From Xanthostigma xanthostigma (lineage: Eukaryota; Arthropoda; Insecta; Raphidioptera; Raphidiidae), in assembly GCA_963575645.1 (NCBI GenBank), contig OY754464.1, forward strand, positions 67,802,948 to 67,866,947: a stretch of DNA of 64,000 nucleotides, read 5' to 3'. The translations under genes were made by a program, and so were the position numbers. The notes under the pieces are model-generated. The model was not told the origin of the DNA. It ran no database searches and worked only from the letters and a program-made list of their open reading frames with translations. Positions 1 through 11,472 of the stretch are shown piece after piece. Each line of letters starts with the position of its first letter. The first letter of the stretch is position 1.

Positions 1-14
1 TAAATAATATATCA

Positions 15-150
15 TATTGATAATACTAGCCATTACCCGCGTCACCTCACTCGATATCAGAAATTTAATTTTCTTTATTATAATTAAATGTCAACATTTT
101 TAAAGTTGGAATGGTCCCGTCGCCCAAATGGCTGGAATTTTTTTTCTATT
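15..150 (+). repeat. Dispersed repeat, copy 1 (unknown family)
   Basis: This segment is similar over about 120 bases to the reverse complement of 50340-50475. Both copies carry the string AATGGTCCCGTCGCCC and the surrounding AT-rich sequence. No terminal repeat or coding signal is visible, so I cannot assign a family. Confidence 0.5.
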
Positions 151-429
151 CCTACAGTCTTATGTAGAAGTGTAGAACGTTAGATTGTACTCACAAAGAA
201 AACAAACGACTGATCCATATAGAAAAATATCAATTTTTAAGGTAAATTGTGATCATAATTCGTAGAAATAAATGGTATCGAAGTGGTATCGTACATACAA
301 ACCCATTTAGAAGAAATATTCTTTCAATAAATAAGTTATTTTTTGGACAGGATTGATTTAAAATGTTTCAACACTTCTCTCATGGAGAAATGTGTGTTGT
401 CATAATCCATCAAACTACCAACATTGTCA
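151..429. other. Unassigned AT-rich sequence
   Basis: I see no coding signal, RNA gene or repeat boundary here. Confidence 0.5.
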
Positions 430-838
430 AGGCCGCTGCACACGAGGCTGGTTTTTCCCCTGGAATCGTTGCTGGGACTTGCCCTGGCTGCCGCGCTGGC
501 TACGAGGATGGAAATGTCACTGCGGGCTCGCGTGTACGTGGGTTCAAGTTGGATTTCAAATTTAGAGCCGGTGTTATTTTTTGTACTTATTTGTCTGCTT
601 GTTTTGAGCAAACCAATCAGGAAACAGTATCTCATGCCGTGGGCAAACTCCCACAAACAAGCATGGCGTCATACGGTGTGTGTTCTGATCAGAGACAGTA
701 AACGTTTACTTTTGGAACTGTCACTGCGCGGGCACCAAGCCTATCTACAAACCTAGCTCCAAAACATGCTTCGTAAACGCATAAAACCCGGCTCGAAACG
801 TAGCAGCTAAATCTAGCAAGTAATCTGGCGGCAAAAAA
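430..838 (+). mobile_element. PIF/Harbinger-type non-autonomous element, 3' truncated
   Basis: It starts with the terminal motif AGGCCGCTGCACACGAGG, shared with 57780-58236 and 59700-60341. The right end reaches the subterminal 'aatctagcaagtaatctggcggc' part of the family but lacks the closing inverted terminus. Open frames here are not homologous to anything I recognise. The family assignment rests on the intact copy at 57780, which has TAA duplications. Confidence 0.6.
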
Positions 839-1226
839 ACACTTCATGCAAGTTCATGCAAGAAAAAAGAGACAAGCTATAAATACTATTAGCGGTACAT
901 AATAAGTAATAAAAAAAATAAAAAGAAAGTACTCAATTACATAGTAACTTCAAAAATATTACACAAAGATTTTAATTAACTACATGAGAGCCTTCAATAT
1001 AGTAGAAAAATTATTCAAGTTGTCAGCGAAAAAGTCTAAAGTAGGGTATGTTGAGAATTTGATCAATTTATACATACTTAATATAGGTTAATTATCATGT
1101 AACACAGTCAAACACGGTACGTGAAACTTGGTGTTGCGGTTTCTCGTTTCTAGAAATAGGTACTTTGCGAATATATGGGTAATAGGTCGATATTATCGAA
1201 AAGTTACGGAATAATTTATAAATAAA
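839..1226. other. Unassigned AT-rich sequence
   Basis: No gene or repeat end was recognised. The interval ends at the CTAG terminus of the next Helitron. Confidence 0.4.
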
Positions 1227-1964
1227 CTAGCGGTCCCGCTCGGGTTCACCCGCGTGCAAAATAACGAATGGGGAAGGACGGGACATGAGTACGCACATTC
1301 ATCTTAGTTTACCGAGATGAATGTTGTGTCCAAACTTCATAATGATCGTAGTTACCGTTCAAAAGTTTTTGTCGTTAAAAAGCAGTATTTATACTTTTTT
1401 TAGGTAATAAATTTCTTTTAATATAATAAATATTTAATTGAAAACACTGTAGGAAAATTATTTTTATATAGGTACCTATAGCTGTAACAGTTTTCTAATG
1501 AGCTAATAATTAGATTTATTTTTTTTTAATTAGTCGTAATAGAATTTAAAAAAAATTGAAATGTAAGCCTTAGAAGAAAGCAATGTAGAAAATAAAAAAA
1601 AAATAAAAATATATTCGACGACGTGGGGCTTGAACCCAAGACCCTGGCATTAAGAATTTAAGAGTCTTCGCTCTATCGACTGAGCTATCCGGGCTTGTGA
1701 CCGTCACGCGCTAATATTGCAATATTTAGTTAAGGCATTTCACCGGATAATATATTTTGTCGGACGGACTAATTTTGAGATACATCTTGCAACATTTTTC
1801 ATTGATGTTCCGCTTCAAGTGGATATTATATAGCCTATAGCCTTCCTCGATAAATGGGCTATCCAACAAAAAAAAATTTATTCAATTCGAACCAGTAGTT
1901 TCTGAGATTAGCGCGTTCAACCAAACAAACAAACAAACTCTTCAGCTTTATATATCAGTATAGA
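1227..1964 (-). mobile_element. Non-autonomous Helitron with tRNA-like core, copy 1
   Basis: Read on the minus strand it begins TC after a host A and ends CTAG before a host T. This is the Helitron rule of insertion between A and T, with a TC start and a CTRR end. The subterminal blocks match the copies at 23789, 41021 and 62269: TATATAAAGCTGAAGAGTTT near the 5' end and a CACCCG-rich palindrome near the 3' end. There is no Rep/helicase frame, so movement would depend on an autonomous relative. A tRNA-Lys-like sequence sits inside at 1615-1694. Confidence 0.85.
1615..1694 (-). tRNA. tRNA-Lys(CTT)-like sequence inside Helitron (probable pseudogene)
   Basis: The minus strand reads GCCCGGATAGCTCAGTCGAT, then an anticodon-loop CTCTTAA and a T-arm GGGTTCAAGCCCC, so the A and B boxes are recognisable. 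About 7 extra bases follow the anticodon arm and the acceptor stem is imperfect. This argues against a functional tRNA. The other Helitron copies carry the same body with anticodon GTC. Confidence 0.6.
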
Positions 1965-2568
1965 TGTAATCAAATCATATATGCGTATAATAAACATATA
2001 ATTGTATATCTACTCCCTGAAGATTTTACTACAAATAAGTAATAAACCACGGTAAGGAGTAAAGGTATGTCCATGCAACTTCTAGAAATGCACATTACAT
2101 TTATCTAAAATTGGTCCTTACATTATTGTTACGATCTTTGACTGCCATTTTACCATCAGTAATTGGTAGACATTCGATTTCATTTGGGTTAACTAGAACT
2201 TTATGCATGTGTGGAAATAGTGTCAACGTCGCGCGTTTCTGAAGCAGGGCTTCCGTCACTCATTGACTCATTGTAGTGTAACGTACGATGTAAATGCGTC
2301 CTGTGTTTTATATGTCGGCTTAAAATATCGATCTTTATGGTAATCAAATTGGTTTCGGAAGCGAGCTGTGTGCTTCAGATTTGTTCGTGACGCGTTCATC
2401 TCAGCCGCCGCCGCCGCCGTTACCACCGTCGCCCATCACCGCCGACAAACTCTCTCTCGATAAGAGCAGATAGACTGTGCAATCATGTTGCCGTACCGGG
2501 ATGTAGCCTTTATGACGCGTTCGACTTCTTCATCGTGGATGACGACGTCGAACGCGCTTGGACAGCAA
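1965..2568. other. Mostly unassigned; GC-rich block at 2400-2565
   Basis: The first 430 bases show nothing. From about 2400 there is a (CCG)n tract and a GC-rich stretch. One frame there reads YDAFDFFIVDDDVERAW with G/C-ending codons and a possible upstream AG acceptor near 2469. It could be an exon remnant cut by the element that starts at 2569, but I recognise no family. Confidence 0.3.
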
Positions 2569-3180
2569 ATAGGCATGATGACAGATTTTGAAATCCAGTT
2601 CTGTCATGTAGGTACACGTCTATTATTATTTCCGAAATAAAAAAAAATCAGCAATAAATTAAATTATTGCATTTTTATCTTTCTATTTTGAAGTAACCGC
2701 GAAAACGCTTGTGACGTCACGCCTTAGTGACAGCTGACATTAGATGTTATATATTATATGGGTGTAGAGTTGTCTTTCAGAGGTATTTCGTAGAAAGGTA
2801 TATAAATTTACTTAATGATGTATTTTGTATTAAGTATTTTCTTAAAAGTAGCTACTTAGTAGAAAAAATAGTATGGCTTCCTTTAGTTACAAATTAACTA
2901 ACCTCAAAAATAACCTATGACATAAGTGTTATAAAAAATATCACAACAAATCAACTAATTAAATGATGCAGAAGTGAATGATCGAAACAAAAATTTAAGC
3001 GACACGGTGATTATTTACTTCAAGTGGCCGATTGCAGTATTTTATACTTGTATTTTATTACAAATATTATTAATCTCAATGTTTATATTAACACTGGGTC
3101 ATTTTTTGGAATCCTTACAACATACCTATATTTTTTTCTAAAACCATTCTTTGATTCTTTTATACTGTCATCAAGCCTAT
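2569..3180 (+). mobile_element. Non-autonomous DNA element, family with ATAGGCATGATGACAG termini, copy 1
   Basis: The inverted ends are ATAGGCATGATGACAG and CTGTCATCAAGCCTAT. A second copy in opposite orientation lies at 43361-44017 and matches along most of its length. No transposase motif is visible and no clear target duplication could be read, so the superfamily is unknown. Confidence 0.65.
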
Positions 3181-3695
3181 TATTAAGGAAAATCAGTGCT
3201 AGGGCAGAAGCTCAAAATAAACTATGTGAGGTGATCCAATTTTGTGTACTTATAGTATATTTATTTTTGCATCGTTTCGACTACACACCTGTATGACAAT
3301 CACGCTCAAGCACATTATACGTGTACGTGAGAGAGAAATGTTTTAAGTGCGTGACTGATACGTATGGGCGAGAGAGAGAGAGAAGAGAACAGTTGAGTGA
3401 CCGCGCACATATATCCACCCCTGTGTACAATATAGTATACAAGTTTATTGTAAACATCTTTTCTGTTCTTCCTCCCGTTTCCACCACGTCCATGCTCTTC
3501 CAGGCTCTCCCCAGCGTATTCCTAGTTCAGACTGAATACGCTGCAATCCAAATTTATTGCAATGCATATACTGTATATAATATAATTATATAGGGTATGA
3601 TCGAAAGTGATCAAGGAAATACAAAAATTGCGATTCCATCTGTGTTAGGGCATTCATTTTTACGATCAGTTATTTATAAGCCTAGTATTCGGAAG
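3181..3695. other. Unassigned; short (GA)n microsatellite
   Basis: A GAGA run lies at about 3367-3383. No convincing gene is seen in the rest. Confidence 0.4.
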
Positions 3696-3912
3696 CCAAA
3701 GGAATGGTGAGACCTCTGGTGAGAAATGCTCCTAACTGTCCTAAGGGGGATTTTTGACAGATAAACATTGATTTAGAAAAGCATGATGGAGGCTAACCAT
3801 CATGCTTTTCTAAATCAATGTTTACCTTATGCCTCCATAGTTTACCTGTCAAAAACCCCCCTTAGGACAGTTCAACGCATTTCTCAGCAGAGGTCTCACC
3901 ATTCCTTTGGGT
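3696..3912. repeat. Fold-back MITE (about 215 bp)
   Basis: Two near-complete inverted arms of about 95-115 bp meet near 3793. The outer ends are CCAAAGGAATGGTGAGACC and its complement. The transcript would fold into a long hairpin. No coding capacity is present. Confidence 0.75.
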
Positions 3913-4190
3913 TTCGAATTAATTTTGATGATAATTAATTTACCATTATTGTCATTAATTTATTTGAAAATAAAAGATCAGATCTATGATTGGAACTTGA
4001 GAACTGGCAGTTTGTAATAGAATAATCACTATAAAAACGCTATAAAAACAACGACATCGCTACTGTTCTGTATAATCGCGGTTTTTCTTTGGTCGACCTA
4101 ATAACAATATTGGGTCACTTCAAAAACAAATAGACTATGTAGTTATTATTTGATTCATTATGACTGTGAGCAGTTTACTAAATTATTATA

Positions 4191-4500
4191 CAGTAAAATC
4201 TTTGTAAGTCGAACTTCAAGGGAGACGCCAAAAAATTCGAGCTATAGAGTTTTCGACTTAGGTGGATTTTGTAAGTAAATATTCGACTTGCAGAGGTTAA
4301 GATTCATTCTAAGTAATTTTGTGTTCGAGATACAGATTCAATTTTTTTTTTCGATTTAGGGAGGGAAAATATGTAGATACTGAAATGTAGGGACTCACTG
4401 ATTATTTCGACCTATAGAGGATTCAAGTAATGGAGATTTTGGGGCTGGAAGGGAAAGGAACAAAACAATTTGTCGACTTTTTGAAGTTTTCGACTATCTT
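4191..4500 (+). mobile_element. Pogo/Tigger-like (Tc1/mariner) fragment, left end
   Basis: It begins TA then CAGTAAAATC and continues with repeated 'gtcgaac' and 'ttcgactta' motifs, typical of pogo-type subterminal repeats. The right end is missing where the next fold-back element begins. No transposase frame is seen. Confidence 0.5.
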
Positions 4501-4890
4501 TGATTAACGTCTGAATGGAACTCTTCAAATAAATAAAATTATCGACCAATTTTTTCAGGCTATATATTGACAAGAATTATAATTAAATAGATGGCGTTTC
4601 GGTCCGGATTTGGACCTTCTTTAGAAATAATATAAAAATTATTTAGTATCTTACTTATTTTCTAATAGAATTAAGTTTGAATGAAAATTTAATAACAAAT
4701 TTTTCATTGATATTTTGATAATAAAAAATACAAACTTAATTCTATTAGACACTAATTAATTTTTATATTATTTCTGAAGAAAATCCAAATTCGGACCGAA
4801 GCGTCATCTATTGAATTATAATTTTTGTCAATATATAGTTTGAAAAAATTCGTCGATAATTTTATTTATTTAAAAAGGTTCTACTCTAAT
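4497..4890. repeat. Fold-back MITE, AACGTCTGAAT family, copy 1
   Basis: Inverted arms carry AAATAAAATTATCGACCAAT, then a 'tttcggtccggatttgga' block, and meet near 4690. Relatives lie at 14190-14385, 29195-29590 and 49545-49895. It is non-coding. Confidence 0.75.
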
Positions 4891-5400
4891 ACGATGAAGT
4901 TTTTAAAGAAAGACACATTTTTATGAATTAGTGTTTCAACGCCTTGATTAAGTATATTGAAAACTTTCCGGTGCACCGCGTGCACGTATGTATATATATA
5001 TATTGTATGTTATTATATGAAATGGTCCCGTTGTGTATTGTGACAATGATGTGGTCAAATCCACTTAACCCGAAACCAAACTTGACAACAAAGCCTACTT
5101 TGCGTGTTTGCCGAACAAACTTTTGTTATGTTATCGATGCATTTATAATCCGATGACATCTTCAGCGGAAAATCGGCTTTTCACTATGAAAATGTTTCTT
5201 TTTACGCGTCTCTGCACTTACACTGTGTTGTTGTCGTCAGTCGTTCGGTGTGCTCCTATTATTTTGTTTTATTATTCGTACGGGACTTGAGGAATGTATA
5301 CAAAAAAAAATTGAAAATTATAAGTTAGTAATTTTTTCAGTAAGGTAAAACCTTGCAAATTATCTTTTATCAACGTTTACTTTAACGTTCTCCCCCCTCC
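4891..5400. other. Unassigned AT-rich sequence
   Basis: No gene or repeat boundary is recognised. Confidence 0.4.
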
Positions 5401-5420
5401 CAGCAGGCGACGACACTGGT

Positions 5421-5640
5421 TTCCGTCGAATGTTCTCGGTGTAACAACAATGAGCGCAGGTAGAAGGTTTTTTGTAAAAACAGGTAGCCAAATCCCAAAC
5501 TTCTAACAATTGCAACGCAAGTTTAGACGAGTTTGGAACATTCGAGAAAACGCTAGAAGGGATATCCCGCGCATATAAATACAGTCGCGCGAGGTCAGTT
5601 AGACAGACACGGTTGGGACACGGTGAAGTAAACACGTGCG
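5421..5640 (+). promoter_or_regulatory. Heat-shock-type promoter, orphan
   Basis: Two matches to the inverted-repeat heat-shock element are visible. GAA-TG-TTC lies at 5428-5435, and the three-module GAA-CA-TTC-GA-GAA at 5536-5548. A TATA box (TATAAAT) follows at 5574-5580 and an arthropod-type initiator TCAGT at 5595-5599. The TATA-to-initiator spacing of about 21-23 bases is shorter than the usual 30. The leader-like sequence GAAGTAAACACGTGCG at about 5624 resembles the start of insect hsp70 leaders as I remember them. No heat-shock protein frame follows before the Harbinger element at 5889, nor anywhere later in the window. It may be a displaced promoter, a solo regulatory piece or the LTR of an unrecognised element. 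Confidence 0.4.
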
Positions 5641-5888
5641 TTACCAGTACGAAATAAACACATATAGCTGCGTGATTATTAGACCATTGAGTTCAGATAA
5701 AAATAATACTAACTCACTACTAAATCTATATGTAAAAACTTTAGACTTACTATTAATTATCAACCTAAGTACCTAGAACCACTTTAACGCGTGTGCCAAT
5801 CAACTGCCAAATTTTACCTTGGTTAAATAACGCCAGATTTAAAAACTGAATATTCGCATTCTCGAATATTGGCGGCAGATATGCCTAA

Positions 5889-6578
5889 AGCGGCCTACAC
5901 ACCTTGATACAAGCTGCGATGCAGGCATCGACTCTTATGTTTCATGATGCAAGTAGCAGTGTGTGTAGTACTGAATCACGTATTTGGTATCAGTTGCGGC
6001 TTGCACCGACGCAGAGTCTGGAATCCCATTTTGGTCGGCGAGCCACGACGCCGAGTCGGTGATGCCGATGCAAGTTTCCGCGTGTATAGAATTGCGTCGA
6101 TGCCAAGATGATATTAATTTATTTTCCCGCGCCATTTTAGAGGTTACTTTGTTGTTTGTGTGTGTTAGATGGAAAGTGATCGTGTATTTTGGGAAGAGTT
6201 CATAAACATTTATCATCTGTATACGTGTCTTTGGAATACAAATGTACTTTTAGCTCTTCCAATAAAGCATTTGAATAACGTTTTCTTTCTATAAACCGAC
6301 TTTTTGACCATTTCCTTTTTGATTTCCTTTTATGGAGTATAAAGAGTGCTCCAACTACTGCTAATAAAACTGGTGTTGGAAAAACGTACCTCATTTTATT
6401 CGTCAAGCACTACGTACCTAGAAAATAACTTACTGTTCTTGTGTTGCTTGAACATGGAATCGATTCAGGCATCGCAATAGGTTTCGATTTAAGTAGGCGT
6501 TTATGTAACTGATGCAAGTTTCATGAAACATATAGTCGGTGCCTGCATCGCAGCTTGTATTAAGGTGTGTAGGCCGCT
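5889..6578 (-). mobile_element. PIF/Harbinger non-autonomous element with TAA duplication
   Basis: The inverted ends AGCGGCCTACACACCTTGAT are flanked by TAA at 5886-5888 and 6579-6581, the 3-bp target typical of PIF/Harbinger. On the minus strand a remnant of the transposase N-terminus survives at 6200-6406. The catalytic DDE part is absent. Confidence 0.85.
6200..6406 (-). pseudogene. Harbinger transposase N-terminal remnant
   Basis: The 68-residue frame contains KRKWSKSRFIERKRYSNALL. This matches the N-terminal signature of HARBI1-like transposases: basic residues, K/R-W, R-x-R/K, then L-L-x-E-L. Similar peptides occur in the elements at 19901-20840 and 54192-54754. No DDE nuclease motif follows, so it cannot be an active transposase. 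The homology is read by eye, and the leading hydrophobic part may be unrelated. Confidence 0.5.
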
Positions 6579-6807
6579 TAAGAATTGACATTCGTTACAT
6601 CACTAACAGAAACTGACCACCCACCAAATTTACACCCGCGATAAAAAGACTGAATACCGCAGGCAAGTGTGTTTATTCAGAGTAAATAATCGATCACGCA
6701 GATATTACATTGTCCATATTCTGTGACAGTGATTACGACGGTATCTCGTCATATCATCTGCACAGAAACAACCCCTTGTTGATCGATATGAGATGTGGTT
6801 ACAGTAA

Positions 6808-8172
6808 GACCGGCCGCACACAAGGCAACACGAAAGCAACTCAACAGCGATACGATGTAACTTTTCAAGTAATGGAGCGTAGGGACTAGAGCTGTTACAA
6901 ACCGTATGTATTCGTTACTGAGTAACGGGTACATCGTCTGACTCGAAGTAACGAATCGTTACTTACACATTCATTTCGTTGCACGCATCAGTCGTATCCA
7001 TGTCAGTTCGAATCGTTTGATGCGGTTATAGGTTATACGAACAAAGTCATACCGTATCACGTATGCGACGCGCCTCGATGCGATGGTACATGCTTGATAC
7101 TGTTAGTACACGATTGTATGTCGTATGAAAAGTAACGAGTAACGTAACGATACGAAAGTAACGGGTACTGGTTCTTTAAGTAACGAATACATATTATGGG
7201 TACACAATTTCTCGTTACTTTTACAGCTCTAGTAGGGAACCACCACGGTATCTCGCTTCCCTGTAACTTTCTAAATAATGGAGTCGAGACCTACCAACGA
7301 GGCAATATGAAAGCAACCTATTGGCGATATACCCGACCTGCGTGATCCGTGAGCAATCCGGGTGACATTATCACCGAACGTAAGTAGTTATTTATTCGGT
7401 TGATTTGTTTTGCGGGTAGCTATTCCTCCGAATAAATAGTAATAATTCAATTTACCAAACATAATTAAGTTTACCCCAGGTATAAATCTATTCTGTCTTA
7501 CTCCGAGGGTATATTTAATCGCCTGATAAAATAACAATGACCGCCATATACCTAACCTATAAACGTAGAATATTATATCTACAATTTGCTCTTGTGAATT
7601 TATTTATGTGTTGTTTGTTAACATTTTGTGAAGTGTATAGTTGTAAAACATTAAAGTTAGTGGAAGTTTTGTGTGCAATAATACACATTATTATTTTGTG
7701 AAACTTTTTTTTGACGTTTACACTTACGCCATCGGTCGGATGTTTTGGGGGAACGTCAAAATATTCAACAAAAAGAGCAAGGAATATAGTGCAGTGCATA
7801 TTTATTCTTTAAATAATTTTTCTACCTGGTATTTTGTTTGGTGAATTGAAAGTAAATTTTATTCTAACGAATAAATTTATTGGAGTAATTTTAGGGAATC
7901 TTTATAAATGTTGCTTATAAGTAGTACCTACTAAATTTATATTTTTAGATTGACTGCAATAAAGAGTGCATATTGTTCTTGCAAAACGATTTGTTTGGCA
8001 AATGTAATCCAAAAATGATGAATCAAACTATCATCTACTTGCATCTTCTCTTTGAAATTCGCGAGTTGCTGACTAAAATTGTGCCTCGTGTGCTGTTGCT
8101 CGGATCACCGATATTGGCCATCATCGCCTAGCGACATAAATTGCGTTTCTGTTGCCTCGTGTGTGGACTGCC
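6808..8172. mobile_element. Harbinger-like non-autonomous element split by a hAT MITE
   Basis: The left end (GGCCGCACACAAGGCAACAC) and the complement of the right end (CACACACGAGGCAACAGAAA) form an imperfect inverted repeat. The flanks read TAA on the left and TGA on the right, compatible with a TNA target. A hAT MITE lies inside at 6887-7231. No transposase frame is convincing in the 1.3-kb body. Confidence 0.5.
6887..7231. mobile_element. hAT MITE, TAGAGCTGT family, copy 1
   Basis: The ends TAGAGCTGT and ACAGCTCTA are flanked by GTAGGGAC (6879-6886) and GTAGGGAA (7232-7239), an 8-bp duplication with one mismatch. The body is rich in GTAACG-type repeats. A second copy is at 17809-18135. Confidence 0.85.
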
Positions 8173-8424
8173 TGATATGAGTGACTGAACTGAGGGTCGT
8201 GTTTGACTATTAATGACGCGACAGCGATGACAGGGCAAGTTTTACTTTACTATTTTATAATACAAGTGATCAGTACAAAAATGTTAAGTAATAATAACAA
8301 GAGCACGTGTCATGCAGTACGGCAGAAGCACACCTACTACAGAATACAGTCTCTACCTCACGACCATGTGCGCATGCCCGGTGCAGTACTATACTGTGTC
8401 GAATTCATATACTTTTTATTCTAA

Positions 8425-8774
8425 ATGATATCGCAATCGAACTATTAGGGCGCAAACATATACTTCTGTTTTTTTTACGATGTAAGCACTGGTGTATCCA
8501 GGATGGCAAAACAAGCATGGGGGATCCGGCTTAAGAAATTTCTAATTTGCCCCCTCCTGAGCCAAAAGCTGGGTACGCCCATGTTAACGTCATAGAAAAA
8601 GACAAAGTTTTTGAAACAGAGATACTTTATACAGATTGAATGCAAGTACATCAACCAATCCTATCATCGGAGAAATCAGGGAATTACATCGAAGAAAGAG
8701 ACGCAGATATATTTTCGATACGCTTTGTTGCGTTCACTCACCGCACATTGAGTAGATAGGCAATGATTCATATA
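8425..8774. repeat. Dispersed repeat fragments shared with 12400-12530 and 19800-21040
   Basis: The block containing 'ttttcgatacgctttgttgc' and 'gagtagataggcaatg' recurs inverted at about 12400-12530 and directly at 20940-21035. A second block ('tatcgcaatcgaac..gcaaacatata') recurs at 19813-19860. No termini are defined. Confidence 0.5.
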
Positions 8775-9229
8775 CACCTATCCCCCGATTTACACGGTAG
8801 ATACGTTCCTGAGAAAAACGTGTAAATCGAAAATTAAAAATTTTCGAGTCAAAACCGTGTAAATCGAAAAGCTTGCAGAAAATGCATAATGTTGCTATTT
8901 AACAGTTGTGATTTTTTTCAATATTTTTAGGTGTACACAGAAATAAAAATAAAATGCATTGACAGGTTCTGAAACTGTGAAACTTTCACTCAAATACAAT
9001 TTTCCGTAGATAAAACTTTAATTTTATGCGAAGAAATACAGACACAGTGTGCGTGTGCAGCAAGTCAGCACATAAGCTCGGGATTCCCCGTGAGATGTGT
9101 ACACAGCGCACGTGTTCAATCACAGTAGCATTTAGTAGAGTGCGATAAAAACATAAAAAAACTTATTTGGAAAACCGTGTAAAAGCGAAAACGTGTAAAA
9201 CAAGTACCGTGTAAATCGGGGGATGGGTG
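8775..9229. mobile_element. Tc1/mariner (pogo-like) MITE with TA duplication
   Basis: The inverted ends CACCTATCCCCCGATTTACA and its near-complement (CACC[T/C]ATCCCCCGATTTACACGG) are flanked by TA at 8773-8774 and 9230-9231. 'gtgtaaatcga' is repeated inside near both ends. It is non-coding. Confidence 0.7.
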
Positions 9230-9268
9230 TAGTTAATTAATAGATATATGGTCAAATTGTAATAAGGG

Positions 9269-9347
9269 TAGTGTCCGACCGAAGCTTCGGTTGTGGCGAT
9301 AGCCGATTAATCGGCTTCGGCCAGAAATCGACTTTCGGTCGGACACT
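9269..9347. mobile_element. 79-bp miniature hAT element
   Basis: It starts TAGTGTCCGACCGAAGC and ends TTTCGGTCGGACACT. The flanks are AATAAGGG on both sides (9261-9268 and 9348-9355), a perfect 8-bp duplication. It contains further small palindromes (GAAGCTTC, GCCGATTAATCGGC). Confidence 0.75.
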
Positions 9348-9355
9348 AATAAGGG

Positions 9356-10845
9356 TCTATTTCGAATACTCGCTATATTTAACCGGTAAAAAAATTCGAT
9401 TTCGTCATAGGAAAGTTCCAACCTGACAGACACATGGTCGTGAGCAGCCATACATAACTGGTATAAGTCCCCTTCAATTCGTACAGTTTTTTAGACGCAT
9501 TCCTGATGGTTTATATTGCGGTGGATTTAAACACCCAATGACGTCATGTTTTTGATTAATCTTTTTTAATATGTTCCTGGGGAATCTCGTATTAAATGCA
9601 ATATCTCGTTATTTTCAATTCATTCTGTTACTAAACAAGGGATGTGCTCTTTTGAGTATTTTTAACATCAACCCTTGGGTTAGTACGAATAATCAAGTAA
9701 AATAAATTGACAGAGGCAACGTAAATAACAAAGTTTGGATAACTCAATTAGTTACATTATAATGGTTCGTTTATGACTAGTTGTCGTCTATTGAGATTTT
9801 ACCTGGAGGCGAAGCCCATTACAGAATATTCAATATGGCCATCCTATCCGAAACGCTTGCGTTCACAGTATACGAGGTTTTGATGTTTTATTTGAAATCG
9901 GTAAAATCCCTTCCCCCAATTACCCAGAATCCCAAATTTTGTAAAAAAAAAACTCATCGTGTCTAAATTACTGGCGTCCAAATATCGCTACTCTTTTCAA
10001 TAATTGTAAAAAACATTTTCGAACCTAATTACAATAACTTTCCAATGTATTGGGAAGCTTTTAAACTATTGAACATTTCATTGTTTTACATTTTGAAGTT
10101 TGGATAGTACTGGCAGAGAAGAGATACTGTATAGAAGTCTATTTCTGTGTGACCGGAAATTTTAGTTTGTCTCGTTTCTGTTAGATGACAGAACGATCGA
10201 GGTTTAGTGTTGGTGTGCAGAGGTGGGGGACGTATATTTCTATCCCTCAGTAATTTTGAGCGTTTATCTAAACACCGTAGAAAATACATATAAGAAATTC
10301 ATCAATTTCTGTCGATTTTTTTTAAGTTAATAGAAAATTATGAAGAATACGATGATAAACTGTGAAGCTGAAATTATTAATTATCACCACCTGGCGTTGC
10401 TGTTCCAAAGCTTGAGTGCGCCGCATCGCCATCTGGACAATTGGGGTGGAAATTGCGGTTTGGGTGATCGCCAAATATAACATAGAGTTGAACTTCTATA
10501 CAGTCTCTCTTCTCTGGTACTGGTCTATCAAAATTTCACCTGAGTAACGGCGTCATTAGTTCGCTATCACTTTCAAGACTGTCACTGTTCCGTCCCGGAA
10601 TACTATTATTATAGGTACCATTATTGTTTTACCACGATTACTGATTAGACAAATACTACACAAGCTAATAGGAAGTTGTATTTCATTATTATCACCATGT
10701 GTGTGTAATGTGAATGTTTAATATGTGTTATCTTGTTTATGTGGTTGTTTTTATTCTATCAACCAAAGCCGTAATGTTTACTGGGTTTGAAACTATAATT
10801 CTCCGTTTTCAAATAAACTATCTCGTATAAAATATATGTACCTAT
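9356..10845. other. Unassigned sequence, about 1.5 kb
   Basis: No recognisable gene, RNA or repeat boundary. Short open frames here lack homology or codon structure that I can defend. Confidence 0.4.
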
Positions 10846-11407
10846 CAGCGTTGCCAGTTTTTTTTTTGCCAAGTCGGGATTTTGGAACTCTTTGAGTGAA
10901 AACAGCGGGATTCTTTCGTCGAAAGCGGGACATAGTAAAAAAACGATAATCAGAAGTTGTCAAATACCTATTTATCTTTTTATTTGAATTAAAATTACGT
11001 TTACGTGACGATAGATAGCAAAAATAGCCATAGAAAATGTATTTTAATAATAGGTAATATAATATTTTAAATCAGATTTACCCTATCGTTAAATAGTTGA
11101 GTCTTATTCGTCTTCAGAATAAAAAAAAAAAACAGAAATCAAAATAAAAAAAGTTTTATTCATTAGAAAAATATGGCGTTTCAAACAATAGTCTGTGGAG
11201 TGAGTGTTACAAATTGCAACTTACAATAAGAGAATAATTATTTATAAGAATTACTTATTCATGATATTTCTGTGAAGATTTAACTTCTTTTAAAGTTATC
11301 CCCGAGTTATCCCCGAAAAGCGGGACAGAGCCTGTCCCGCGCGGGACATTTAATTTTGATTTAAAAATCGGGACGTCCCGCCAAAATCGGGACGTCTGGC
11401 AACGCTG
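10846..11407. mobile_element. hAT MITE, CAGCGTTGCCAG family
   Basis: The ends CAGCGTTGCCAG and CTGGCAACGCTG are flanked by GTACCTAT (10838-10845) and GTACCTAC (11408-11415), an 8-bp duplication with one mismatch. Subterminal 'gcgggac' and 'cgggacgtcccg' repeats are typical of hAT binding-site arrays. It is non-coding. Confidence 0.85.
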
Positions 11408-11472
11408 GTACCTACGCAGCTTAGTGCATTAAATTGTTACTGAGCATTCACAGAACAGCACATTTTATGTAA

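Noticed and set aside
5360..5635. 91-codon minus-strand frame over the heat-shock-type promoter
   Set aside because: No recognisable domain, and it overlaps the promoter elements on the other strand. Most likely chance.
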